The position numbers and the translations under genes were made by a program. Positions 6,286 through 12,895 of a stretch of DNA of 12,895 bases are shown here, piece by piece. The stretch comes from Sphingomonas bacterium (lineage in GTDB: Bacteria; Pseudomonadota; Alphaproteobacteria; Sphingomonadales; Sphingomonadaceae): the NCBI GenBank assembly GCA_026785965.1, contig JAJAYY010000032.1, positions 1-12,895 on the forward strand, given 5' to 3'. The notes below the pieces were generated by a model that saw only the letters and a list, made by a program, of their open reading frames with translations, made no database searches and was not told the DNA's origin. The stretch's first letter is position 1; the number at the start of each line of letters is the position of its first letter.

Positions 6286-8016
6286 ATGTGGAACCTGTTC
6301 GACGATGCGCGCCCCGACGGCGCCCCGCCGCGGCTTTACGCCGAACCGCGAGAAACAATCGTGGCGCGCTCGATCGACGAGGTGGTGCCCGCGCTCGAGC
6401 GGATCCGCGCCGGCGTTGCCGCGGGTGCGCATGCAGCGGGTTATCTCGCGTTTGAAGCAAGCTACGCGCTCGACCCGAAGCTGGCGGCGAGCGCGCGCCC
6501 AGGCGCGGCGCCGTTGCTGGCATTCGGGCTGTACGACGGGTTCGAGGTCCCCGACCTTGGCGCGCTTCTGCCCGCGCCCGACGGCGCGATGGTCGGCAAA
6601 CCGCGCCCGCGGATCGAGCGCGCGGCTTATGAGCAAGCGGCGGGCGAAGTGCGCGAGCATCTGTTCGCCGGCGATTTCTATCAGGCCAATCTGACCTTTG
6701 GCTGCGACGTCGCGGTGGCGGGCGACCCGCTTGGCGTTTACGCCCGGCTCAGGCGATCGTCGGCGGCGGGGTGGGGCGGGGTGATCCGCCATGACGATAT
6801 GGTGCTGGTGTCGCTGTCGCCCGAGCAATTCTTCACCATCCACGACGGCGTAATCGAGGCCAAGCCGATGAAGGGCACCGCGCCGCGCCGCGCCGACCCC
6901 GCTGCCGACCGCGCCGAAGCCGCGGCGCTTGCCAGCGACGACAAACAGCGCGCGGAAAATCTGATGATCGTCGATTTGATGCGCAACGACCTGGCGCGGG
7001 TGAGCGAGACAGGGAGCGTCGCGGTGCCCGAATTGTTCGCGGTCGAAAGCTTCCCGACGCTTCACCAGATGGTCAGTCGGATCACGGCGCGGGTGCTCGA
7101 GGGCATCGACGCGATCGATGTGCTGATGACGATTTTCCCCTGCGGTTCGGTCACCGGCGCCCCCAAGATCGTGGCGATCGAGGCATTGCGGAGGCTCGAG
7201 CCCGAGCCGCGCGGCGCCTATACCGGGTCGATGGGGTGGATCGAACCGGGCGGCGACGCGGCGTTCAACGTCCTGATCCGGACGCTCGAATGGCGCCGCG
7301 GCGCAACCCATGCTCGCCTCGGGCTCGGTTCGGGGCTTGTCGTCGACAGCATCGCACGCGATGAATGGGCCGAGTGCCTGCTCAAAGGGGAATTCGTGCG
7401 CACGCAAAGCCAGGACTTCGACCTCATCGAGACGATGCGCTTCGATCCCGAAGAGGGGATCAGGGAGCTCGATCGCCATCTCGATCGGCTGCGCGCGTCG
7501 ACCGAAGCGCTCGATTTCCGGTTCGACCGCCATGCCGCGCGCAACGAGCTCCAGGCGGCGACGTTCGGGCGCAAGGAGCGAGCGATGGTGCGGCTGTTGC
7601 TGTCGCGCACCGGAGCGATGGCGATCGAGGTCAAACAATTCGACGAACCCGCCGAGACCCCGGTAACGGTCGCGCTGGCGCCGCTACCGGTCGCGCCGAG
7701 CGATTTCCGCCTGCGCCACAAGACCACCGATCGGCGCTTCTATGACCAGGCGCGGCAGCAGAATGCGGCGTATGAGACGATCTTCGTCGATCCCGACGGG
7801 CGGCTTACCGAGGGCAGTCGGACGACGATCTTCGTCGAGCGCGACGGAAAGCTGCTTACCCCGGCGTTGGACCGGGGGCTGATACCGGGCATTTTGCGCG
7901 GCAAGCTGATCGACGAGGGCCGCGCGCAAGAGGCCGAACTGACTCCAGCCGACCTCGCCAACGGATTCATCATCGGCAACATCGTGCGCGGGTTGATTCC
8001 CGCCAAGCTCGCTTAA
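6286..8016 (+). CDS. pabB: Fused aminodeoxychorismate synthase component I / aminodeoxychorismate lyase (PabB-PabC)
   Basis: A 576-residue fusion carrying two successive steps of p-aminobenzoate (folate) synthesis: amination of chorismate to aminodeoxychorismate, then release of pyruvate. The N-terminal chorismate-binding domain (about 60-365) shows GDFYQANLT, PMKGT with the catalytic-type lysine K196, ENLMIVDLMRND, PCGSVTGAPK and GLGSGLVVDS. The C-terminal class IV PLP domain (about 377-576) shows ETMRF, the PLP lysine in HKTTDRRFYD (K479), EGSRTTIF (E509) and a LIPGILR segment. Start: ATG 6286 (MWNLF) is preferred; an in-frame TTG at 6235 would add 17 unconserved residues. The glutamine amidotransferase partner (PabA or shared TrpG) is not in the window. 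Its TAA stop shares TTAA with the stop of convergent pdeM. Confidence 0.95.
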   Translation: MWNLFDDARPDGAPPRLYAEPRETIVARSIDEVVPALERIRAGVAAGAHAAGYLAFEASYALDPKLAASARPGAAPLLAFGLYDGFEVPDLGALLPAPDGAMVGKPRPRIERAAYEQAAGEVREHLFAGDFYQANLTFGCDVAVAGDPLGVYARLRRSSAAGWGGVIRHDDMVLVSLSPEQFFTIHDGVIEAKPMKGTAPRRADPAADRAEAAALASDDKQRAENLMIVDLMRNDLARVSETGSVAVPELFAVESFPTLHQMVSRITARVLEGIDAIDVLMTIFPCGSVTGAPKIVAIEALRRLEPEPRGAYTGSMGWIEPGGDAAFNVLIRTLEWRRGATHARLGLGSGLVVDSIARDEWAECLLKGEFVRTQSQDFDLIETMRFDPEEGIRELDRHLDRLRASTEALDFRFDRHAARNELQAATFGRKERAMVRLLLSRTGAMAIEVKQFDEPAETPVTVALAPLPVAPSDFRLRHKTTDRRFYDQARQQNAAYETIFVDPDGRLTEGSRTTIFVERDGKLLTPALDRGLIPGILRGKLIDEGRAQEAELTPADLANGFIIGNIVRGLIPAKLA

Positions 8017-8675
8017 GCCGCGATCGGGAACCGCAGCAGGCGATCGGTCACGGGCACCAGCGCCGATGCGCCGGGACCGACCTTCTTCAATATCTCGGGA
8101 TGATGCGCGTCGAGCCCGCCGGTGAGCGCGCCGTATGCGGGCAAAATGAGCTTGGTCGCGGTCGCGACGTAACAACGGCGCGAGACGTGGCGGCCCTTCA
8201 TGGAGAGCCGCAGCTTGGGATGATAATGGCCCGAAATCTCGGGGGTTACATCGCCTTGTACCGCCTCGTGGCGGAGCATCACCCCGGCGACCTCGACCTC
8301 TTCGGCGAGGCGGCCGCCGATATGATCGATGAAGCCGGCGTCGTGATTGCCGACGATCCATACCCAATCGAGCCGCTCGGTCAGCGAGGTCAGCAGGTCG
8401 CGCGCCGCAACGGGTAGCCGGTCGCAGCCGAAGCGGTCGTGAAAGCTGTCGCCAAGGCAGTACAAGCGGGTAATCCCGCAGCGGTCGATGTCGTGCGCGA
8501 GCGCGGACAGCGTGGCGTGCGAATCATACGGCGGAAGCATTTGCCCGAGCCGCGCGAACCAGCTGGCCTTTTCAAGATGCAGGTCGGCGACCAGGAGTGC
8601 AGCTTGCGCGGGCCAGTGAAGCGCGCCGTCGGGGCTGGCGAGAAAATCATGACCGGCGAACGAAAAGGGAACCAT
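8013..8675 (-). CDS. pdeM: Ligase-associated DNA damage response endonuclease PdeM (metallophosphoesterase)
   Basis: A 220-residue calcineurin-like metallophosphoesterase of the ligase-associated type; the Pseudomonas putida member (MPE) is known as a manganese-dependent DNA endonuclease. Metal-binding motifs are complete and ordered: DLHLEK (D31, H33), GDSFHD (D76), GNHD (N110, H111) and GHYHP (H150, H152). No signal peptide. It is the last gene of the minus-strand run beginning with the small membrane protein and Lhr-Core helicase, 28 bases after the exoribonuclease gene. The 4-base overlap of its stop with that of pabB, in convergent orientation, leaves no room for a terminator. The ATG at 8675 fits the family start, though its ribosome binding site is weak. 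Confidence 0.93.
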   Translation of the reverse strand: MVPFSFAGHDFLASPDGALHWPAQAALLVADLHLEKASWFARLGQMLPPYDSHATLSALAHDIDRCGITRLYCLGDSFHDRFGCDRLPVAARDLLTSLTERLDWVWIVGNHDAGFIDHIGGRLAEEVEVAGVMLRHEAVQGDVTPEISGHYHPKLRLSMKGRHVSRRCYVATATKLILPAYGALTGGLDAHHPEILKKVGPGASALVPVTDRLLRFPIAA

Positions 8676-8703
8676 GATCGCCGCTGTAGACCCGAAGCGG
8701 GGG

Positions 8704-9159
8704 CTATTCCAAGTGGTTGATCACATGATCGCGAAGCGCGCGAGCGTCGTGGAGCGCATTGTGCGGCACCGCGCTGTTGGCGGCAGTCGAGAACCCCTGC
8801 AGCGGCTCGAAGCGCAGGGTCAGCGCGGGAACGCTGATCATCTGGCCAGGTCCGGTGATCAGCAGCATCGCGAGCTGGGCGAGATCCTCGGGCCAGTCGG
8901 CGACGATCACTGGCTCGGGGTCATCCGACAGCCACGCGCCAAGCGCCTGGGCGGCGGCGTGGCGGCTCATGTGCGGCGCGCGCAGCGCCTCGGGGACGGT
9001 GTCGAGGTAAGGGATGACGTGACGCTCGACCCACGGATCGAGCGCGCCGACGAATGCAAGCACCAGGTAGAATTCTTCGCCGCCATCCTCGGGAACGAGC
9101 GCGAGGCTGAGCAAGGCGCCGCCGAAGCCATTATATTCGGTGTCGAGGAAATAGCGCAT
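8704..9159 (-). CDS. Rv2179c-like 3'-5' exoribonuclease (DEDDh fold)
   Basis: A 151-residue protein that begins MRYFLDTEY, closely resembling the start of Mycobacterium Rv2179c, a 3'-5' exoribonuclease of the DEDDh superfamily. Seen: D6-x-E8 (first metal motif), a WVERHVIPYL segment matching the family, VADWPEDLAQL with D88/D92 as the candidate second-motif aspartate, and HNALHDARAL with H133 and D138 as the third motif. All four acidic residues and the histidine are thus available. The open frame continues about 87 codons upstream, but that part overlaps the lipoprotein gene; ATG 9159 sits 8 bases after the lipoprotein stop. Its position between Lhr-Core helicase and PdeM suggests a shared transcript and perhaps a role in the same repair pathway, which is inference. 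The substrate (RNA or DNA) is not settled by sequence. Confidence 0.85.
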   Translation of the reverse strand: MRYFLDTEYNGFGGALLSLALVPEDGGEEFYLVLAFVGALDPWVERHVIPYLDTVPEALRAPHMSRHAAAQALGAWLSDDPEPVIVADWPEDLAQLAMLLITGPGQMISVPALTLRFEPLQGFSTAANSAVPHNALHDARALRDHVINHLE

Positions 9160-9167
9160 CGCCGCGC

Positions 9168-9458
9168 TTAGTCGGCGCGCGGAGCGAGTGGGTCGGCCGC
9201 TGCGCAAGCTTGGCCGCGGCGGGTGGCCGCGGCGCACGCTTTCTCGCGCGCCCGGGCAGCGCGGCCGGCGTCTTCTTCGGCCCGGCGCAAATTGCGGCCG
9301 CGCTTCTGGTCGGCTTCGGACTGGCTGGTGGTGGCGAGGTCGACGCCCTTCGAGACGATTTTGACCGGGAGCGTGACGACATCGAACGCGGTCTTGGCGA
9401 CCGAGGTGACGCAGCCACACAGAGCGAGCTGAACGGCGGCAAGGACGAGGATTCGCAT
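9168..9458 (-). CDS. Small predicted lipoprotein, function unknown
   Basis: A 96-residue protein with a short basic start, a hydrophobic stretch (3-13) and a lipobox-like LCGC ending at C16, so it is probably a lipid-anchored envelope protein; the Cys at the -2 position is unusual but tolerated. After this come VTSVAKTAFDVVTLPVKIV, a motif style seen in small sphingomonad envelope proteins, and a charged, Ala/Arg/Glu-rich, probably helical tail with two further cysteines (C75, C85). The ATG has AAGG 4 bases upstream. It is 38 bases after the helicase gene and 8 bases before the exoribonuclease gene, all on the same strand. I do not recognise a function. Confidence 0.75.
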   Translation of the reverse strand: MRILVLAAVQLALCGCVTSVAKTAFDVVTLPVKIVSKGVDLATTSQSEADQKRGRNLRRAEEDAGRAARAREKACAAATRRGQACAAADPLAPRAD

Positions 9459-9496
9459 ATTGCCTTAGTAGCCGGATTGCCTGGCGATGCCATGAA

Positions 9497-11908
9497 TCAA
9501 TCGAGCCGCATCGCTTCAGCGGCGAGCGCTTCGGCCTCGATCAGCAGCGATTCGTCGGCGCTTCCGCCCGGCGCCGCCTCGCGCCCGATGACGACCATCA
9601 GCGGCACCGCCAAGGGAGTGACACGGGTCGCCGCGACATGGACCATCGTCGCAGCGGCGCGATCGACCAGCCGGGCGAGGCGACCAAGCTCGGTCATCCT
9701 TGCACGCGCGTCCGACCACGCGGCCTTGAGCAGGAGATGCTCGGGTTCATATTTGCGCAGCACGTCGTAGATGAGGTCGGTCGAAAAGCTCACCTGGCGC
9801 CCCGACTTGCGCTTGCCGGGGTGCTGACGCTCGACCAGTCCGCCGATCACTGCAACCTCGCGAAACGCGCGCTTGAGCAATTGCGACTGCTCGACCCACA
9901 AGACGAATTCCTGTTCAAGGATGTCGGGCGAGAATAGCGGCCTGGGGTCGAGCACCGGATCGAGACTGTAGCAGGCGAGCGCATAATCATTGGCGACGAA
10001 GCCCAACGGCTTCAGCCCGGCGGTCTCCATCCGCTTGGTGATCAGCATACCGAGCGACTGGTGCGCGTTCCAGCCTTCGAAGCTGTAGATGCACATGAAG
10101 TGGCGGCCCTCGTGGGGGAAGGTCTCGACCAGCAATTCGTCGGGCTGAGGGAGGATCGAGCGGCGCTGCTGGACCTCGAGCCATTCGCGGACATCGTCGG
10201 GGAAGCGCCGCCATTCGGCGGGAGTCGCGAGGTAAATGCGCACCCGCTCGGCGAGGTGGGTCGACATCGACATGCGCTGCCCGCCATAGGTGACCAGCCG
10301 CGCCGCCTTGGCCGAGGCGCGGACCAGGATATCGCTGTCTTTCATGCCGACGACTTCAAGCCCAAGCCCGCCGAAGAAGATGTGGTCGCCGATGGTCAGG
10401 GTCGCGGCAAAGCCCTCCTCGACCCGGCCGAGGCTGCGGCCATTCTTGAAGCGGACGTCCATCATCGGCGCGTCGACGATGATCCCGGCGTTGAGGCGGT
10501 GCTGTGCGGCAATTTGCGGGCGAGTCAGGCGCCAGCGGCCGGGGGTTTCCTCAACCAGTTTCTTATATTTGTCGTAGGCGCGAAGCGCATAGCCGCCGGT
10601 GGCGATATATTCGAGCACGCGGCGCCATGCCGCGTCGGTCAGTCCGGCATAGGGGGCCGCGGAGCGGACCTCGGCGAGCAGTTCGGCTTCATCGAACGGG
10701 CCGGCGCAGGCGATGCCAAGGATATGCTGGGCAAGGACATCGAGCGTTCCGGGGCGGAATTGCTCGGGATCGAGCTCGCGGTCCGCGATCGCGTCGAGTG
10801 CGGCCTGGGCTTCGAGATATTCGAACCGGTTGCCGGGGACGATGATCCCCTTCGACGGCTCGTCGAGGCGGTGATTGGCGCGGCCGATCCGCTGCAGCAG
10901 CCGCGAGCTGCCCTTGGGTGCGCCCATCTGGACGACAAGGTCGACATTGCCCCAATCAATGCCGAGATCGAGGCTGGCGGTCGCGACCAGCCCGCGCAGC
11001 CGTCCGTCGCTCATCGCCGCCTCGACCTTGCGCCGCGCTTCGAGGCTGAGGCTGCCGTGATGGACTCCGATCGGCAGCGCCTGGTCGTTGACCGCCCACA
11101 ATTGCTGGAAGATCAATTCGGCAAGGCTGCGGGTGTTGCAGAAGACGAGCGTGGTGGCATGCGCCTCGATCAGCTCCATCACCTGCTTGGCGGCGTAGCG
11201 GCCCGAATGGCCCGACCATGGGATGCGCCCGTCGGGGATCAGGATCGACAGATCGGGCTCGGCGCCGGGATCGCCCTTGATCAGCCGGACCGTATCGATG
11301 TCGCCATCTGGAGCGAGCCAGGCGCGGTAGGCGTCGGCATCGCTGATCGTGGCGGACAGGCCGACGCGGCGCATCTTGGGGGCGAGGGCCTGAAGCCGGG
11401 CGAGCGACAGGCTGAGCAGATCGCCGCGCTTTTCCTTGGCGAAGGCGTGAATTTCGTCGACGACGACGGTCTTGAGCCCTTCGAACAGCAGTTTGCTGTC
11501 GGGGTAGCTGAGCAGCAAGCTGAGCGATTCGGGGGTGGTGAGCAGGATTTGCGGCGGCCTGATCCGCTGGCGCGCCTTGCGATCCGAGGATGTGTCGCCG
11601 CTGCGCGTTTCAACCCGGATCGGCAGCGCCATCTCCTCGATCGGGGTCATCAAATTGCGTTGGACATCGACCGCCAGCGCTTTCAGCGGCGAGACGTAGA
11701 GCGTGTGAAGCCCCTCGGCCGGGCTGTTCGCCAGATCGACGATCGTCGGCAGGAAGCCAGCGAGCGTCTTGCCCGCGCCAGTCGCCGCGACGAGCAAGGC
11801 GTGAACCCCGTCGTGCGCCGCGTCGAGCATGGCGAGCTGATGCCGCCGCGGGCGCCAGTGGCGCGCGGCGAACCATGTTTCGATGACGTCCGGTAGTGTC
11901 GCGGTCAG
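9497..11908 (-). CDS. lhr: Ligase-associated DEXH-box helicase (Lhr-Core type)
   Basis: A superfamily 2 helicase of about 803 residues, the length of ligase-associated Lhr-Core proteins; the P. putida homologue is an ATP-driven 3'-5' translocase that unwinds RNA:DNA hybrids. Seen: HQL Q-motif region (23-25), Walker A ATGAGKT (42-48), DEIH (151-154), SAT (185-187), TASLDLGIDWG (310-320), QRIGRANHR (339-347), then the winged-helix and Lhr C-terminal core. Start: the family N-terminus (TATLPDVIETWF) aligns with a CTG at 11908 that overlaps the stop of the upstream membrane-protein gene (CTGA), with AAGGA just before it. There is no ATG, GTG or TTG in frame between ATG 12016 and the internal ATG at 11830. 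Starting at 12016 would give 839 residues but overlap the upstream gene by 112 bases and add an Arg/Gln-rich, shadow-like segment. Identity is secure; the start is not. Confidence 0.93.
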   Translation of the reverse strand: MTATLPDVIETWFAARHWRPRRHQLAMLDAAHDGVHALLVAATGAGKTLAGFLPTIVDLANSPAEGLHTLYVSPLKALAVDVQRNLMTPIEEMALPIRVETRSGDTSSDRKARQRIRPPQILLTTPESLSLLLSYPDSKLLFEGLKTVVVDEIHAFAKEKRGDLLSLSLARLQALAPKMRRVGLSATISDADAYRAWLAPDGDIDTVRLIKGDPGAEPDLSILIPDGRIPWSGHSGRYAAKQVMELIEAHATTLVFCNTRSLAELIFQQLWAVNDQALPIGVHHGSLSLEARRKVEAAMSDGRLRGLVATASLDLGIDWGNVDLVVQMGAPKGSSRLLQRIGRANHRLDEPSKGIIVPGNRFEYLEAQAALDAIADRELDPEQFRPGTLDVLAQHILGIACAGPFDEAELLAEVRSAAPYAGLTDAAWRRVLEYIATGGYALRAYDKYKKLVEETPGRWRLTRPQIAAQHRLNAGIIVDAPMMDVRFKNGRSLGRVEEGFAATLTIGDHIFFGGLGLEVVGMKDSDILVRASAKAARLVTYGGQRMSMSTHLAERVRIYLATPAEWRRFPDDVREWLEVQQRRSILPQPDELLVETFPHEGRHFMCIYSFEGWNAHQSLGMLITKRMETAGLKPLGFVANDYALACYSLDPVLDPRPLFSPDILEQEFVLWVEQSQLLKRAFREVAVIGGLVERQHPGKRKSGRQVSFSTDLIYDVLRKYEPEHLLLKAAWSDARARMTELGRLARLVDRAAATMVHVAATRVTPLAVPLMVVIGREAAPGGSADESLLIEAEALAAEAMRLD

Positions 11909-12084
11909 ACGGCGTCGTCCTTGTGCGCCTGGTCCTCGGCCGCATAATTGGCCTTGGTTGCTTGTTCGGTGACGCTTTTGCTGGTGCGCGACGAGCGGTT
12001 GCGAACGATGACCCATGTGAACAGCAATAATAAGATGATCGGTCCGACGATCGTCGCAATGCCCCAAAGACTCATTTCCTGCAT
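11905..12084 (-). CDS. Small single-pass membrane protein, function unknown
   Basis: A 59-residue protein starting MQEMSLWGIATIVGP, with one strongly hydrophobic segment (about 5-27) followed by RNR and a polar, charged tail ending KDDAV. The positive residues right after the segment predict the tail to be cytoplasmic. The ATG at 12084 has AAGGG at good spacing (a second ATG at 12075 is possible). It is the first gene of the helicase-PdeM run, and its TGA overlaps the helicase's probable CTG start, suggesting translational coupling. It overlaps a longer open frame that extends the helicase upstream; the membrane-protein reading is preferred because of its ribosome binding site and sensible composition. 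I recall similar short proteins in sphingomonads but no assigned role. Confidence 0.75.
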   Translation of the reverse strand: MQEMSLWGIATIVGPIILLLLFTWVIVRNRSSRTSKSVTEQATKANYAAEDQAHKDDAV

Positions 12085-12143
12085 GTCTACCCTTTCAATG
12101 TGCGCCGGGAACCGCGCGGCGTTTCAACGGCTATGCTTGGCAT
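12085..12143. promoter_or_regulatory. Divergent promoter region between the helicase operon and the exonuclease gene
   Basis: Only 59 bases separate the start codons of the divergent small membrane protein (minus) and MBL exonuclease (plus), so the regulatory signals of both arms of the repair cluster must lie here or reach into the coding sequences. A TTGAAA (minus strand, in GTTGAAACG) is a possible -35 box, but no convincing -10 follows. No LexA-type operator is evident by eye. Confidence 0.35.
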
Positions 12144-12895
12144 ATGGCCCGCCTCGGCAACTGGATCGAGCCTTTTCCCGAAGGCATCTATGTCAAACCC
12201 GCCGACGCGTGGGTCGATCCCTCGCAGCCGAAGGATCGCGCACTGGTTACGCATGGCCATGCCGATCATGCGCGCGGCGGGCATGGAGCGGTGTGGGCGA
12301 CGCCCGAAACGCTGGCGATCATGGATGTGCGCTATGGCCAGCAAGCGGCCACCCCCGTGGCGTATGGCGAAACGATAAATTTGGGCGAGGTCGAGGTCAG
12401 CTTCGTCCCCGCTGGGCATGTCCTCGGATCGGCCCAGATCGTGCTCGACTATCGCGGCGAGCGCGTGGTCGTATCGGGCGATTACAAGCGCCGACCCGAC
12501 CCGACCTGTGCGCCGTTCGTGGTCGTGCCGTGCGACATCTTCATCACCGAAGCGACCTTCGGCCTGCCAATATTCCGCCATCCCGACACCGGCGCCGAGA
12601 TCGACCGGCTGCTCCACCGCCTCCATCACGAGCCAGGACGGTGCGTGCTGGTCGGGGCCTATGCGCTGGGCAAGGCGCAGCGGGTGATCGCCGAGCTGCG
12701 GGCGCGCGGGCATCACGATCCGATCTATACTCACGGCGCGATGGACCGGTTGTGCCGGCTGTACGAGGAATTGGGCGTCCCGCTCGGCGAGCTAAGGCCG
12801 GTGGCGGGGGCGGCGAAAGAGGAAATGGTGGGACGGATCATCATCTGCCCGCCGTCGGCGCTCAACGACCGCTGGTCGCGGCGGCTGCCCGATCC
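12144..12895 (+). CDS. Ligase-associated DNA exonuclease, MBL fold (5' part, truncated by window edge)
   Basis: The first 250 residues of a metallo-beta-lactamase/beta-CASP-type nuclease, related to mRNA 3'-end processing factors; this branch is the 'Exo' of the ligase-associated repair cluster. Seen: WIEPFPEGIYVKPADAWVDP typical of the subfamily start, the metal motif THGHADH (H37, H39, D41, H42), PAGHVLGSAQ (H in the next metal motif), SGDYKRRPDP (Asp bridging ligand) and EATFG. The frame stays open to the right edge; family members are about 330-340 residues. Start ATG 12144 gives the expected MARLGNWIEP start. It is divergent from the helicase operon, and in known clusters the ATP-dependent DNA ligase gene follows directly, so that gene is expected just outside the window. 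Confidence 0.93.
   Translation, partial: MARLGNWIEPFPEGIYVKPADAWVDPSQPKDRALVTHGHADHARGGHGAVWATPETLAIMDVRYGQQAATPVAYGETINLGEVEVSFVPAGHVLGSAQIVLDYRGERVVVSGDYKRRPDPTCAPFVVVPCDIFITEATFGLPIFRHPDTGAEIDRLLHRLHHEPGRCVLVGAYALGKAQRVIAELRARGHHDPIYTHGAMDRLCRLYEELGVPLGELRPVAGAAKEEMVGRIIICPPSALNDRWSRRLPD

Noticed and set aside
6250..7638. A 462-codon open frame on the minus strand opposite the PabB-PabC gene
   Set aside because: His/Arg/Asp-rich shadow translation with no motif; the plus-strand gene is complete and conserved.
9131..9493. Open frames on the minus strand overlapping the lipoprotein gene, including the 5' extension of the exoribonuclease frame
   Set aside because: They are Pro/Arg/Ser-rich and lack motifs; the lipoprotein frame has a signal sequence, lipobox and ribosome binding site, and the exoribonuclease family starts at ATG 9159.
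10061..11896. A 611-codon open frame on the plus strand opposite the helicase gene
   Set aside because: It is a shadow produced by GC-rich codon usage; the composition is Ala/Arg/Asp/Gly-rich with no recognisable domain, while the minus strand carries all helicase motifs.

Overview
The window is GC-rich alphaproteobacterial chromosome, most likely from a sphingomonad. This rests on the plsX-rpmF arrangement, alphaproteobacterial-type protein sequences, and two copies of a small hairpin repeat of a kind I remember as common between genes in Sphingomonas-like genomes. No rRNA, tRNA, CRISPR array, insertion sequence or phage gene was seen.

Layout. (1) Positions 1-711, minus strand: the 5' part of plsX (runs off the left edge) preceded by rpmF (ribosomal protein L32). 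(2) Positions 712-1090: non-coding DNA with a hairpin repeat and candidate promoters. (3) Positions 1091-2131, plus strand: two PilZ-domain genes in tandem, the first with two PilZ domains and the second with one, all three carrying the c-di-GMP-binding signatures. (4) Positions 2298-6217, minus strand: a probable operon for peptide breakdown, reading M19 dipeptidase, then S9 prolyl-oligopeptidase-type peptidase, then a glyoxalase II-like MBL hydrolase. The last two genes overlap by 4 bases, and the MBL stop codon lies inside the second copy of the hairpin repeat. (5) Positions 6286-8016, plus strand: a fused PabB-PabC protein for p-aminobenzoate synthesis. (6) Positions 8013-12084, minus strand: a tight five-gene run made of a small membrane protein, an Lhr-Core type DEXH helicase, a small lipoprotein, an Rv2179c-like 3'-5' exoribonuclease and the metallophosphoesterase PdeM. 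(7) From 12144, plus strand, divergent: the MBL-fold 'ligase-associated' exonuclease, cut by the right edge.

The most interesting part is regions 6-7. Lhr-Core helicase, PdeM and the MBL exonuclease are three of the four members of the known bacterial ligase-associated DNA repair cluster; the ATP-dependent DNA ligase is expected just beyond the right edge. Here the cluster also holds three extra small genes in the same transcription unit: a 59-residue membrane protein at the head, and a lipoprotein plus a predicted exoribonuclease between helicase and phosphoesterase. The helicase has no ATG, GTG or TTG at the expected N-terminus; the best candidate start is a CTG that overlaps the stop codon of the membrane-protein gene.
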